Below, one piece after another: positions 43,468 through 56,233 of a stretch of 64,000 nt of DNA. The stretch is from positions 13,437,957 to 13,501,956 of the forward strand of contig CM050450.1 in NCBI GenBank assembly GCA_027563935.2. The letters run 5' to 3'. The stretch comes from Costus lasius (taxonomy: Eukaryota; Streptophyta; Magnoliopsida; Zingiberales; Costaceae). Within the stretch, counting starts at the first letter, position 1. The number at the start of each line of letters is the position of its first letter. The position numbers and the translations under genes were made by a program. The notes beneath the pieces were generated by a model that saw only the letters and a list, made by a program, of their open reading frames with translations, made no database searches and was not told the DNA's origin.

Positions 43468-45245
43468 TGATGACACCAAAATTCATACTATATTTTGTGT
43501 CATTTCATTAGTCTTTTATGTCATATTTATGCTCTTTTGCTTGTTTTATATCTTTTTTATCAAATATTTTGGAATATATACTTTTCTTAGTTTTTGATCA
43601 ATTTAAGGTAAAAAGGTATCGTTTTGATGGGTTTTCAAACAAATCCAACGCATGGGTAGATTCTTATCATCAAGAGAAAACTACACATCAAATTTCAAGT
43701 CACACCAAGTTTTTTGGAGAAATTACGGCAGTGCCGTAATGATTTTTATGGCCGTAATCAGCAATTATGGCATTACCGTAATGATTTTCACGGCGGTTTA
43801 ATTCTGAAATTTTTTTTGGGCAAATTATGGCAGTGCAGTAAAATTATTCACGGTACCGTAATTTCAGACCAATGTCTTACCGAGGCTTCAGAGATTTCAG
43901 AGACAATTACGGCACTACCATAATATACCTTACGGTGCCGTAATTCGGAACAAATTTCATACAGAAGATTTTGCAGCAATTACAGTACTACCGTAATTTC
44001 CATCACAGTGCCGTAATTTTCACCCAGATGCCCGATTCTTTTGCCAGAAATTTAAATTCGCGATTTCTCAGACTTTAGGGCACTAATTTGAGATCCGAAA
44101 GAAGCTATAAACTCGTCTAAACGAAGAAAAGACGGGGAGACTGAAAGCCCCAATTTTTATTCACTATTCAGAGAGAAATCATAGGAGGCGTCCCTAGGGT
44201 TCGGCCTCGCGCCGAGAGGCGTAGAGGCCACCTCAGGCCGTGATTCTCACAAGAAAGCTTCGCCTGGAGGAGGAGAGGATACCCCAAAAGTTTTAGAGTG
44301 AAAGGAGATCAATCGGAGGAGAAATCAACGAAAGAGTGGGCGCCGGCACTGTTCACTCGCAAAATTACTGGCTGTAATTTTTATTACAACCCTGTTTTGT
44401 AACTTTTACCATTTCTCTTTGATTTCTGATCATTCTAAACTATGAGTTATTGTAATTCCTATACCATGCTAGCTTAGACACTTTATGAGACATGGGGTGT
44501 AATGCTCTTTAATTTTTATAACTAGATGATTTTTATTTCGTCATGATAACTTTACTATGATAATTTTACTTATTTGATGAACGCCTTTAATTCACCGAAG
44601 ATTCATATTGTTAGCATGTTTTAGAGTTTTTGCGATATGGACTGAGAGGTGATTTGCTTGAGAACTTGGAACCCTAAAATTGAAAGTTATGAACTCATAG
44701 TAAGAAATTAGGTTTGTTCTTATTTATCAATTTTAGAAATATAATGTCATGTTAATAATCTGAATTTAGGATCGAGTTAATATGATAAACGTGAAGATAC
44801 TGCAAGAGATTGAGTATTGGATCGTTGGAGAACCATAAGTAGAACCTGTGTTGAGATTCGGATGCACAAGAGTGATCCTTGAGTTTCCACTTGAGATAAT
44901 TGACTTAGAATTCGGATACACGAGAGTGATCATTAAATTCTTTATTGATGGTTTACTTATCTTTAGCATTGAATAGATCCTGCACGAGAGTGAGGATTGG
45001 TTCTTTGTATAATTATCTGCGAGAGAGTGAGATAATTCCTTTATAAAGTAAATTATATCTTTATCATAATGAAATTTGACTAACGACGTCTTATTTAAAT
45101 CTAGTCATTGAAATTAAGATGGATGAAACCCTAGTCCCAGTATCTCTCTCTGATATTTTTGTGTAGCTTTCGATAGTTTATTATCATATTCAGTTTGCTT
45201 AGTTAGTGAGAAAATAAGTATTTGGTACTTAACACGTAGGTCTCT
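43468..45245 (+). repeat. Left LTR of the outer element, main part
   Basis: Starts TGATGACACC. From 43722 to 44030 it is packed with ATTACGG...CCGTAAT inverted-repeat motifs, including the perfect ATTACGGCAGTGCCGTAAT at 43722-43740. The part 44200-45240 matches the right LTR at about 60810-61850. Interrupted after GTAGGTCTCT by the inner element. Confidence 0.75.
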
Positions 45246-47247
45246 TGTTGACACAGATTTATATAGAGTTTTACAAGTCATTTTACTTATGAAATCATGC
45301 CTATTTCACGACTCTAAGTCTCATAATTGCCTTTATTTTGATACATCTGTGGAATCTACACCTGTTTCGGTATTTTCGCTTTTTCATATCAAAATGACCA
45401 CAAAGAGAGTAGATTCTGACACTTTTGTGGCAGAGGGGCTCGTCTTAACCCAAGATGATCCAAACTGAAAGATTTCAGAGTCATCAGGTCCTTTGTTGGA
45501 AATCATGGCCGGATCCCGATCAGAATCATACCCGTGATCGTCGTTATGCCTGAAGCTGAAACTGATAAATCACGACCGGGTCACGACCAAATTCTCGCCC
45601 GTGATCGCGGATCTACCTGTTTCGAAACCACAATTTTTACTTTGTTTTCTTCAATTTAACCCTGGGGAAAGCTCAAGGCCACCTATGACTTTTCTTCCCT
45701 GTTGACGAAAAGACCTGGAGCAACCTTTTAGAAGAGAAATCGGTGCAAGGAGTGATGATTCCATGAAGAATAGCAGCGGCGGCAGCTTTGCAGGGCATGG
45801 GAGCAGGCGGCAGAGTCTTCTTTCGGCTGAGCAGAGACAGCAACCGCAGAGCCCTTTTTGCAGGGTATGGGAAGGAGAAAAAGATGCAGGATGAGATGAG
45901 ATAAAAGAGAGAAGAGAGGATCATTCAAGGATCACTCGGCAGAGAGATCACGCATGGAGAACTTGTGTTTGCAAAGGAGGAGAAGGAGAAGCTCCGCATC
46001 AGGTAACATTGAAGACTCTTCTTGCGCAGAATATCTTTGGACTGATTTTGTAAAGGAAGATCTTGAGAATACATCTGATTCTTATTAAGTTCATTGTCAA
46101 ATCTTAGTAGAACCTTTTAAGATCTTTCCTTCCTCTTGTAATAGCTGCATAGACTTACTCATGTATGAGATGATTAATGTTGTTGTTCACGCTTTCACCA
46201 TGAGAATGCTTGGCTAAACACTAAATCAGGATATGGGGTAGCCCTTGACGATTTACTAATTGTGATAGTTAAGTTTATTAGCCAAAGTCCTTGGTTGGCC
46301 TTGTGTGTGTACATTGCCTACGTTACCCGGAAGGATATGCTCGTACCTCTAATCCCTCGGATGAGGTTTGTAAATCAGCTTTTCTAGGAGTTTACTCGCT
46401 TGCATAGCTGTACTTACCAGTAGGATTAAAGGAAAGCATTATCCGGAAAGGTAAATTTAAGCCTTGAGTTGCAAGGGTGAGGTTTGTTAATCGGATCTAG
46501 AGGAGAAAACTTGCCCGCTAGACTGTACTCACTTAGGGAAATACCAAGGTGAGGTTTGTAAATCAGATCTCCGGAAGAAAAACTCGCTCGCAGATTCGTA
46601 CTTGCTTGTGTGATTGTAGGGAGCTTAGACGCGTTGGAGAGACTCTAGTCCAACCACGCGTTCGACCCATTTAGTTGAGGGTTTATCCATTTCGTTGGTG
46701 TGCTATGCCTACACTACTCGAAAGGAAGTGTTTGAGCCTTTAAATCACCTTGAGTGAGGTTGTTAATCAGTATCTCTATGAGTTTTTACTCGTTTGTGGA
46801 TCTGTACTTACTTGAGGGGATTATAAGGAGCTTAGACGCGTCGGAGAGACTCTAGTCCGACCACGTGTCAGAACCCTACGGATTGGACCAATAGCCTAAC
46901 GAGATTATTGGAGGGGAGCTACCTACGTGACAAGGAAGCTGTGCCCCCTTGAACTAGACAGGACATCGGTAGTAGAGTTTAACTATTCAACTGTAAGGAG
47001 TCAAAGTGGTGAACCCATATCCTGATACATCTTCTCATTAGAATCCTCTCGTGTGATTTCCTCTGTTTACATTCCTGCACTTTTAATTATTTCGTTATCT
47101 TAAACTTCACAAATTTCGGCATCGCCTAGCTAGCCATTTCGAGATCTGTCAGTAATTGCCCATTAGTTCCTGTGGGATCAATATTTTATTACTTCGATAG
47201 ACCTGTGCACTTGCGGGAGACGCCTACTATATCTGTGGGCGCTATCA
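45246..47247 (+). repeat. 5' LTR of inner element (2002 bp)
   Basis: TGTTGACACAG to GGCGCTATCA. Differs from the 3' LTR by scattered substitutions and a 9-bp length difference (near 46893 versus 58439-58455). Contains ATCACG...CGTGAT inverted motifs (45500-45605) and four degenerate units of about 60 bp beginning GAGGTTTGTAAATCAG (46363, 46479, 46551, 46756). Confidence 0.92.
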
Positions 47248-47275
47248 AGTTTTTGGCGCCATTGTCGGGGACTAA
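47248..47275 (+). promoter_or_regulatory. Primer-binding site of inner element
   Basis: TGGCGCCATTGTCGGGGA lies 6 bases after the LTR. It is complementary to the 3' end of plant tRNA-Asp with two mismatches, the primer used by Athila-type elements. Confidence 0.75.
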
Positions 47276-47403
47276 TTTTGGCAATATTGATAAGATTAAG
47301 AAGTTATTAGACTAGACATTTTAGTTTGTTAATATACTTTCTTTTACTTCATTTTACACCTTTCTTGATTTAACGGAACATCTACTTGTTAGAATTTTAG
47401 TTT

Positions 47404-48712
47404 ATGCGTAGAACTCCGCGACCGGAACCTGCAATACCATTTGATTCAGAAATTGAAAGAACATTCCGGCGTCGCAAGAATCTTCAGAAGTATCAACTGA
47501 AAAAGAATTCGCAAACATCAATCATGGACGGTAACAAGTCACTCCGAGACTTCGCCGCACCAAATGTCACCAATTGTTCAAGGACTGCATTCAAGTATTG
47601 CACGTCCACCAATAGAAGCGAATAATTTTGAGATAAAACCATCACTTCTATCAATGTTACAGCAAAACCAATTCGGTGGATCACCAACTGAGGATCCAAA
47701 CATGTATTTATCTGTTTTTCTTGAATAGTGTGACACTCTTAAAATGAACGGTGTAACCACTGATGCTCTGCGGCTACGACTTTTTCCTTTTTCACTTAGA
47801 GACAGAACGCGAGCTTGGTTGCAGTCATTACCATCTGGATCCATTACCACATGGGAGCAACTCTCACATGCTTTCCTTGCAAAATACTTTCCTCTGAGCA
47901 AAATCGCGTAACTGAGAAACTAGATTACCAATTTCTCTCAAAAAGAAGGCGAATCACTATATGAGGCGTGGGACCGCTTCAAGGAATCACAGCGAATGTG
48001 TCCTCACCACGGCCTCTAGAAATGGGTACTGGTACATACGTTTTATAATGGCTTGCTTTATAACACTCGTCTTACCGTTGATGTAGCTGCTGGAGGAGCT
48101 TTGATGAACAAGGCAGTTGATGAAGCCTACAATTTGATCGAAGAAATGGCGCTCAACCACTTCCAATGGTCGGGCGAAAGAGGTACTTCATCTCGACAAG
48201 CCGGTAAGTATGAACTTGATGCTCTTAGTTCTCTTGCTGCAAAAGTGGATTCGTTATCTTATAAGCTTGACTCTATGAACATGCATCATAATGCTGCCAT
48301 GTGTGAAATTTGTGGTATAGAAGGTCATCTTTCTGACACTTATCAATTAGGAAATATGGTATCACAAGACCCCCCACCTGCTTTTGTAAATGCTGTAGGT
48401 AACCTTATCCCGAGGATTCAAAACAACCCTTATTCTAACACCTACAACCCTGGGTGGAAAAGTCATCCCAACTTTTCCTATAGAAACAACAATGCAGCTC
48501 AACCATCAAACTTTAGGCAGCCCCTTGGATTTCATTCATCCAATACCAGGTATCAGCCTAAATAATTTGACCAGCCACCACAACCAAGCACCAACACAAT
48601 ACCAAAGGAACAAACTTTAGAATCGCGCTTTGACAACTTCGTGTCAGCGCAAACAAAAGCAATGGACTTTGTGTTAGAGGCAATCAAAAACTTAACCAAA
48701 AACTAGAAGATA
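47404..48712 (+). pseudogene. Athila-like gag region, broken
   Basis: Capsid-like text lies in several frames: a basic N-terminus from 47404, a stop in LE-stop-CDTL (47728), a RARAWLQSLP block (about 47805-47830), two stops near 47910-47925, and an open stretch at 48053-48565. The single zinc knuckle near residue 87 of that last stretch reads CEICGIEGHLSDTY, with Tyr where the fourth metal ligand should be Cys. Structural protein of the particle; not functional as it stands. Confidence 0.75.
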
Positions 48713-49963
48713 ATGGAAAACCAAATAGCCCAACAGGCTAGTACATCTACTAGACCGCCAGGCAGATTACCTAGACAGCCTGAGATGAATCCCAAAGAAC
48801 ATTGCAATGCCATTACCACGCGTAGAGGCAAGCAACTTGAGGAACCAGAAATGCCCAAGGATTACCATTGTGAGAATGAAACTAGAACCCCTGAATCTGA
48901 GGAACCAAATGAACCTGTTGAGAGTGAACCACAAACGAAAGAGACAGAACCTGTTTATGTGCCTCCACCGCCCTATAAACCGCCCGTTCCATTTCCCCAG
49001 AGGTTGGCAAAAGCAAAACTCGATCATCAATTCGGTAAATTTTTAGAAATTTTAAAGAAACTGTATATTAATATACCATTTACCGATGCTTTGTCACAAA
49101 TGCCATCCTATGCTAAGTTTTTGAAGGAAATCTTGTCAAATAAAAGAAAAATGGAAGAACACGGCACAGTGGCATTAACCGAGGAATGCAGCGCAATCAT
49201 CCAAAACAAGTTACCGCCAAAGTTAAAAGATCCAGACAGCTTTACCATTCAATGCCTGATCGGAGACACACCTTTTGACCGCGCTTTGTGTGATCTTGGC
49301 GCCGGTGTAAGTCTGATGCCATTCTCCCTTTGCAAGAAACTGGATATCAGAGACTTGAAGTCGACGAACATCTCTTTGCAATTTGCCAACCGTTCCGTAC
49401 GACATCTAGTAGGAATTCTAGAGGACGTGCCAATAAAGGTCGGTAAATTTTTCATTCCAGCAGATTTCGTTGTACTTGAGATGGAAGAAGACTCCAAACT
49501 TCCTATCATACTGGGCAGACCATTTTTGGCAACTGCCGGTGCTATAATTGACGTTAAAAATGGGAAGTTAACACTGCGCGTAGGTGAAGACACGGTTGAA
49601 TTTGATATTACCGAGAGCTTAAAGAAACCTTTTTTTGCATATTCCTACTATAGTATCGGAATCGTCGACGATGAGCTTGATCCGACTTATATCCCTCGGA
49701 CAAACGTCGACCCTCTCGAACTATGCCTACTGGGTGACTACGACGAAGAGCAGGAGGAAGAAGTCCGTGCCTATGCCGATATTCTAGACTCGAGCACAGA
49801 AATTGAACCAAATGGAGAGAAGCTTGAGGAACCATCTGCGCCGAAATCTGAGGTTTGTAAACAACTTAACATAGAGCTCAAATCCTTACCGAGCAACCTC
49901 AAGTATGACTTTTTGGGCGAGAATTTTACTTATCCTGTCATCATAGCAAATCATCTTGATTGA
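48713..49963 (+). pseudogene. Gag C-terminus plus aspartic protease (open 416 codons)
   Basis: The longest open frame in the element. The N-terminal part (residues 1-95) is Pro/Glu-rich linker beginning with the QIAQQAS segment that ends the Gag coiled coil. Residues about 160-290 are the retropepsin, with DLGAGVSLMP at the active site and LGRPFLAT near its end. The C-terminal acidic linker leads towards the reverse transcriptase. It is separated from the next frame by a TGA at 49960-49963. Confidence 0.82.
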
Positions 49964-50023
49964 GAGCAAACAAGTCTTCTCCTATATAAGCTTCAACAAT
50001 ATAAGAAGGTAATTGGCTATACT

Positions 50024-51424
50024 TTGGATGATATAAAAGGTATTAACCCTTCCTTATACATGCACAGGATACACCTTGAAGAGGACAGCAAACCATCTAT
50101 TGAATACCAGAGACGTTTGAACCCGAACTTGAAAGAGGTGGTTAAGAAAGAAATTCTGAAACTATTGGATGCAGGAGTTATTTACCCGATTTCGGATAAC
50201 CAATGGGTAAGTCCAGTACATGTGGTACCAAAGAAAGAAGGAGTAACGGTGGTAAAGAACGAAAATAACGAATTGATCCCGCAAAGAACCGTTACCGGGT
50301 GGCGCATGTGTATCGACTATCGGAAACTGAACAAGGCCACTCGCAAGGACCATTTTCCTCTCCCCTTTATTGATCAAATGCTTGAAAGATTAGCCACTAA
50401 CTCTTATTTTTGTTTCTTGGATGGATACTCAGGATGTTTCCAAATACCGATACATCCAGACGGCCAGAAGAAAACCACGTTCACATGCCCCTTCGGTACT
50501 TTCGCCTATCGTCGTATGTCGTTTGGCTTATGTAATGCACCAGCTACCTTTCAGCGTTGCATGACGGCTATTTTCTCCGATCTAATTGAAGACATCATGG
50601 ACGTCTTTATGGATGACTTTTTGATATACGGGTCCAGTTTTGACTTTTGTTTATCTAATCTGACCTGTGTGCTACAGCGTTGTGAAGAGACGAACCTGGT
50701 GCTTAATTGGGAGAAATGCCACTTTATTGTAAAAGAAGGAATCGTTCATGGTCATTTGATATCGGAGCGCGGTATCGAAGTCGATAAAGCAAAAAACCAG
50801 TGTGATAGAGAGAATGCCACCTCCAAACTCCGTCAGAGGAATAAGAAGTTTATTGGGCCATGCAGGCTTTTATAGGTGTTTCATTGAAAAATTTTCTAAA
50901 ATTGCTAGGCCTTTAACATCTTTACTTGCTAAGGATGTTTCATTTATTTTTGACCAGAACTACATGGATGCGTTTCAACAATTGAAGAAAGCGTTGATTT
51001 CCGCTCCAATAATACAACATCCGGATTGGTCGCTAGCCTTCGAAATAATGTGCAATGCTAGTGACTATGCAGTAGGAGCTGTATTGGGACAGCGGAAAAA
51101 CAACCGAACTCATGCCATTTACTACGCCAACCGAACACTGGATGGAGCACAGAGCAATTACGCCACCACAGAAAAAGAACTTCTAGCTGTAGTTTTCGCT
51201 TTTGATAAGTTCTGATCGTATTTGGTTAACTCGCGTGTTATTGTTTATACAAATCATGCGGCAATCCGATATCTCATGGAAAAGAAAGACGCGAAACCAA
51301 GGCTAATCAGATGGATACTGTTGTTGCAAGAATTTGACGTTCAGATTAAAGATAAGAAGGGAGCCGATAATTTGGTAGCAGACCATCTCTCCCGTCTGAC
51401 ATTTACTGCCGAAAACAATTTGGA
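50024..51424 (+). pseudogene. Reverse transcriptase and RNase H
   Basis: The reverse transcriptase occupies 50024 to about 50795: GWRMCIDYRKLN, FLDGYSGCFQI, SFGLCNAPATFQRC and the catalytic DVFMDDFLIYG, with FMDD being normal for Athila. A frameshift near 50795 moves the reading to the frame open at 50802-51215. RNase H follows (CNASDYAVGAVLGQ, EKELLAVVFA) with a TGA at 51213-51215, then continues from 51222 with [10 protein letters not shown]. Copies the element RNA into DNA in the intact family; disabled here. Confidence 0.85.
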
Positions 51425-52715
51425 AGAAGAGATCGACGATACATTCCCAGACGAAAAATTACAAGCTGTCACCGCTGTGAAAGCACCATGGTATGCCGAT
51501 CTGGTAAATTACTTGGCAGCCGGTATTATGCCTCCGAAACTCACATACCAACAGCGAAGAAAGTTTATGTCTATGGCGAAACACTATTATTGGGACGAAC
51601 CACTTTTGTTTAAGTGTTGTGCTAATTGTATCATTCGAAGATGCTTACCGGAAGAAGAGATTCTAGATGTCCTATTCCAATGTCATTCTTCTTCTTATGG
51701 AGGGCACTTCAGTGGCAAGAAAATAGCACATAAGATTCTCCAATGTGGTTTCTTTTGGCCAACTTTATTCAGAGACGCAAGGGACTATGTACAGTCTTGC
51801 GATCGTTGCCAATGGATGGGTGGAGTATCACGAAGGAATGAGATGCCTCTCAATACCATCATTGAAATCGTGATCTTTGATGTATGGGGAATCGACTTTA
51901 TGGGTCCATTCCCACCTTCTTGTGGTAACAAATTCATTTTAGTTGGAGTCGATTACGTTTCCAAGTGGGTATAAGCCTTGGCTGCACCAACAAATGACTC
52001 CAAGGTGCTCACTAGATTTTTTAAAAAGTTAATACTCCCACGATTTGGAACGCCTCGCGTGGTAATCAGCGATGGCGGATCTCATTTTATTGAGCGAGGA
52101 TTTGAATCGCTTCTCAAGAGATATGGAGTATTACACAAAGTTGCCACTCTTACCATCCTCAGACTAGCGGCCAAGTGGAGATATCAAATCGAGAGATAAA
52201 ACACATACTTGAGAAAACGGTATCGTGCACTCGCACCGATTGGTCACTTAAACTTGATGATGCATTATGGGCATACCGTACAGCATTCAAAACCCCAATT
52301 GGTATGTCCCCATTTCAGTTAGTATACGGTAAATCGTGTCATTTACCGGTTGAAATCGAACACAAAGCATATTGGGTGATACAGCGACTGAATTTTGATG
52401 GGAACCAAGCTGGAAAGATCAGAAAGCTTCAGCTGAATGAGCTTGATGAATTTGGACAGGAAACCTATGAGAACGCCATGATTTACAAAGAACGTACCAG
52501 AAGATGGCACGATCAAAGAATTATGAGGAGGGAATTTCGCGAAGGTGAATTGGTACTCTTGTTTAACTCCAGGATCAAGCTTTTTCCTGGTAAGCTTCGG
52601 ACCAAATGGACGGGACCATATGTAGTACAAAAGGTTTACCCTCATGGTGCTGTAGATATCTTCCGAGAGTCGACTGGTACATTCAAAGTCAACGGATAGA
52701 GACTTAAGCACTACA
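51425..52715 (+). pseudogene. Integrase
   Basis: The zinc-binding part has the His residues in [10 protein letters not shown] and the Cys pair in SCDRC (about 51680-51815). The catalytic core has WGIDFMGPF (first Asp, about 51885) and SDGGSHF (second Asp, about 52073), then NREIKH with the Glu region in a third frame (from 52175). A TAA at 51972 and a frameshift near 52170 break it. The C-terminal GPYVV motif is at 52612; a TAG at 52697 precedes the last residues. No chromodomain follows, as expected for Athila. Confidence 0.85.
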
Positions 52716-52823
52716 TCTCCCATGAACCGATACCGGAGGACACTGCACTGCTCCTCACGGACCTTCCTTCACCAGAGTGACACAGACTATGGTCAAGCTG
52801 ACGGACCATTAAATCAGCGCTTC

Positions 52824-52848
52824 TTGGGAGGCAACCCAAGCATCTTAC
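52824..52848 (+). other. Conserved post-pol stem-loop (inner copy)
   Basis: CTTGGGAGGCAACCCAAG: a 6-bp perfect stem with loop AGGCAA, in the context AATCAGCGCTTC. The same element is at 60381-60404 in the outer element. Confidence 0.7.
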
Positions 52849-52849
52849 T

Positions 52850-54020
52850 TTAGTTAAATTCATTTTCAACATCTTTCTTTTTCGTTTTCATGTTTTGTCA
52901 AAGCTTCGGTTAGTTTGCATATTCTTAGAAGCTCTTTTGATAATTGGAGTTGAAACCTTAGTGATCGCATGCCTGGACACGCCAATTCAGCCTTAGAATG
53001 TTTTGAACCTTTTCTACAATGAGTTGGAATTTCATCTCTTAGTTGTAGCCATTTTGTTCTAATGCATGGTTTTGGAGTCTAACACTAATGGTAATCTTGC
53101 AGGAAGTGCGCAAGCACTATGTCGATGCCAACCATTAAATTCAAAATTTTGGTGCGAGATACCGACGTTGAAGTAGGGTGTGAAGGTCCTCAACAAGAAA
53201 CACTCACCAAGAAGAGCACAAGCTGCACCTGCACCAATCAATTTCGATCCTTTCTGTTTGGGAACCTATATGCATTCAAAAACTGATATTGTTTATCTTC
53301 ATCATTGGCAATTTATCCTCAGAAAAGTTGAAAAACGATACTTGGGCCTTGTAGTGCCCTTTTACTACTTGCATTGTTTGAAGGTATTTCTATTTATTTA
53401 GCTGTGGATATTGATGTTCGTACTTGGTTTGGAATGACACAGGAATATCGCAAACTGATGCAGTAAGGAGGAGAGTTTCTCTGCCAATTTTCCAAAAATC
53501 ACGTGCGGGTCCTGACAGAAATCTTGACCGTGATTCCCACTCAGTCCAACATTAGCAAATTTGCCGAGAGAACCACGGCAGTGCTGTAACTTTGGTCACG
53601 GGCGTAAAATCTGCGCGCAACCTTACAGAAGGCAATCACAGGCGGGTCGTGACGAAAATCATGGGCAAGATTTCTAAAAAGACTTAATGTGTACAAATCT
53701 GACGACAGCATCACGGTTGTCCGATGATTTAGTCACGGCCGTAAAAACTTACACCAAAAATCTGCGAGAAGATCACACCTGGGTACCGACAAAATTCTCG
53801 ACCGACATTCTCCAGTAGAGGTTTGTACAAAATATCATGACCGGGTCCTGATGAAAATCTTGGGCGTGATCACTAAACCTCAGCAGCTTAGCGGATCCGC
53901 CTGGCCAGCCCGACCCGTTAAGCAACCCGTTAAGGCTTTCACTTAAGCAGCTCGCCTGAGTTTTCCATCTAGGATTCCTGATTTTTTTTAGCCGCGTCCA
54001 TACCTTGCGCGACCCCACTA
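52850..54020. other. Spacer between integrase and third ORF region
   Basis: Mostly non-coding. Between about 53495 and 53875 at least four degenerate units of about 40 bp carry ATCAC-GCGGGTCCTGAC, then AAAATCTTG, then CCGTGAT. They resemble the ATCACG...CGTGAT motif of the LTR. A short open frame (53180-53401) precedes them and is not recognised. Confidence 0.55.
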
Positions 54021-54024
54021 CTGT

Positions 54025-55438
54025 GTGCCCCACCAGTCGCCGACGTCTACTTCACCACCGACCACCAGCTCTCCGGTGACTCTTCCAGCGACACCAGCAA
54101 CTTCCGGCGAACTCTCATTCCAAGTTCCTGATCCTTATTTCGCAACGAGCTCCTCTTCAACCATGCCGCCAAGGAAGAAGAACACCGGCAAGTGTCCAGC
54201 TGGAGCAACGATCCTTGGACCGGCAGCGCCACCACAGCAACAACCCGTACCGCCGAAAATACAAATGAGAGACAATCATCAGGCGGCAAGGTACCAGGTT
54301 TTATCTAACTGCAGAATCATTAATACCTGATATATCGATCCACCGACGCTTGCCGCACTTGGAATTTTCGACGATCTACTTTGGGTTTTTCATCAAGTTG
54401 GCTGGGGACGCTTTCTGCAATACGCCCATCCAACATATATCCCCTTCACCCTCGAATTTTTGAGCTCAGTCGAACTCAAGGTTTCTGCTCTAGACACAGA
54501 TCCAGGATTGCTGACTTTCAGGCTCGCGAATACAGAATACCGACTGACTATAGCTGATCTCAATGAAATTTTCGATTTTCCTGCATATGCTTCAAGGGTC
54601 GGTCCACTCAACTTCAATGAAGACATCTTTTGGCGTTGCATTTCCTCCATGAGCGCATACTCACCCCGGAATGCCAGAGCTTCGACACTCTCCAACCCCT
54701 GCATCCGCTATGCACACAGGTTACTCGCGCATTCGATTTTCATGAGGGAAGGAGACGGAATTGTATGCTAGCCCGAGCTACTATGTTTGTGGGGGCTCTT
54801 GCACCATTTCCAGATTAATGCCGTTTATCATCTCGCTTGGCAATTTATGCGGGTAGCCCATGCGCAGAAAGGAGTCATCTGCATCAGCGAGATGATCACG
54901 ATGATAGCTCTCTCCCTTGGACATAACCCCTATGGTCAACCTGAAGCAGTTGGAAGCCGCCAACTGGACTTGGAACATTTGCTTTCGATGTAAATGATCG
55001 TGAGGCACGGAGACATCTACCACCTGACCTTTGCAGACATGAATACCACCATGGCTTTACCCAACTCGGCTCGCACAGACATCAGGGACGGCACCAACTG
55101 GCGCTTATATCCGGAGCCGATAGCGCCCGAGGATCAGACGGCACCACTAGATGTTGACCCCAGCTCTTCCATCGGCGTTCAACCAAGGACTGCTGCCAGA
55201 CCCTCCGCGGATGACATGCTTCACCTGCTTCGCCAGGACCAGATTGAACAAGGGAAGTAGCTAGTAGCTCTGATGGACACGGTAAAGTGCATCGAGATCT
55301 TTCTTCATAGCAACATGGCACCACCACCACCGAGAGACGAAGACGAGGACACTAACGATACCATCCATGTTTCTGATTCCGACTCATCCGAGCAGGTCGA
55401 CGACGATGACGACGACCCGGCGGAGTGCAGTGAGTAGG
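54025..55438 (+). pseudogene. Third (env-position) region, Athila ORF-like protein, broken
   Basis: A Ser/Thr/Pro-rich start (54025), then a basic PRKKN patch. The body (about 54400-54770) has FRLANTEYRLTIADLNEIFDFP, which has the look of the plant Athila ORF/transposon-protein domain. It continues in another frame at 54787-54993 and 54994-55260, and ends in an acidic tail with a run of Asp (55400-55425). Breaks: stops at 54328, 54769 and 54991 and at least one frameshift. The role of this region in Athila elements is not established. Confidence 0.65.
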
Positions 55439-55439
55439 G

Positions 55440-56225
55440 CTGCACTCTAGTCAGTCTTCCCTCACCCCTTTTGATACATACCTATACTATGTGCATCCAG
55501 GATGATGCAACTTTTGCTCTGGGTGAGGGTACTTACACATTTTGATAGGTCATCATGACTTTTACTCTTTCATGATGAATGTTGTACTGATGGTTTAACT
55601 TTATACTGTTTGCATGTGATGGTGAACTGGTAATATTTATTGTTATGTTATTAATGTGCTGCTGTAGCACATCTGCCAAGCTTTAACTCTCTTTACTATC
55701 GATGCACTCTATTTTCATGATATTTTTACTGTAAGTTACTTTGATAATGTTTCTGCTTGGCACAGATATTCTCATGACTCTACCTCTTTAACATGCTGTA
55801 CCTTTCTCACATGCTTTCATTATGACTTTATAGATAAGGATCAAGACTTCATTAACCATTATTGTCTAGACATACAAAAGTCCTAAGTCGTAGGTCCTAG
55901 CCGAGATTTCTTACTTTCATTGATTGATATTTTTATTTACCTGATTTATGATTGATTTAGACCCTCACACTACATTTAGATCACATTCATGATTGAGCAA
56001 CTAGCCACTCGATTCCTTATTCACTGGAGACTTGAAGATCGAACTCTGATAAGCTTTGAGTCTAGGAAATATCTGTATGTCGAAATGAGTACTATTTATT
56101 TGGAAGATTATAGACCAAACCAATTGACACACACACTTACCACCCTTGGTAACTCTTGGTATTAGTTTTGGTTCGAACATCTCTGACTTGGCACCGTGTA
56201 AGAAATAGGAAGGAAAATAAAAGAG
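55440..56225. other. Non-coding 3' region of inner element
   Basis: No convincing protein. Precedes the hairpin array and contains a partial unit (ACTTGGCACCGTG, about 56186). Confidence 0.5.
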
Positions 56226-56233
56226 AAAAAAGA

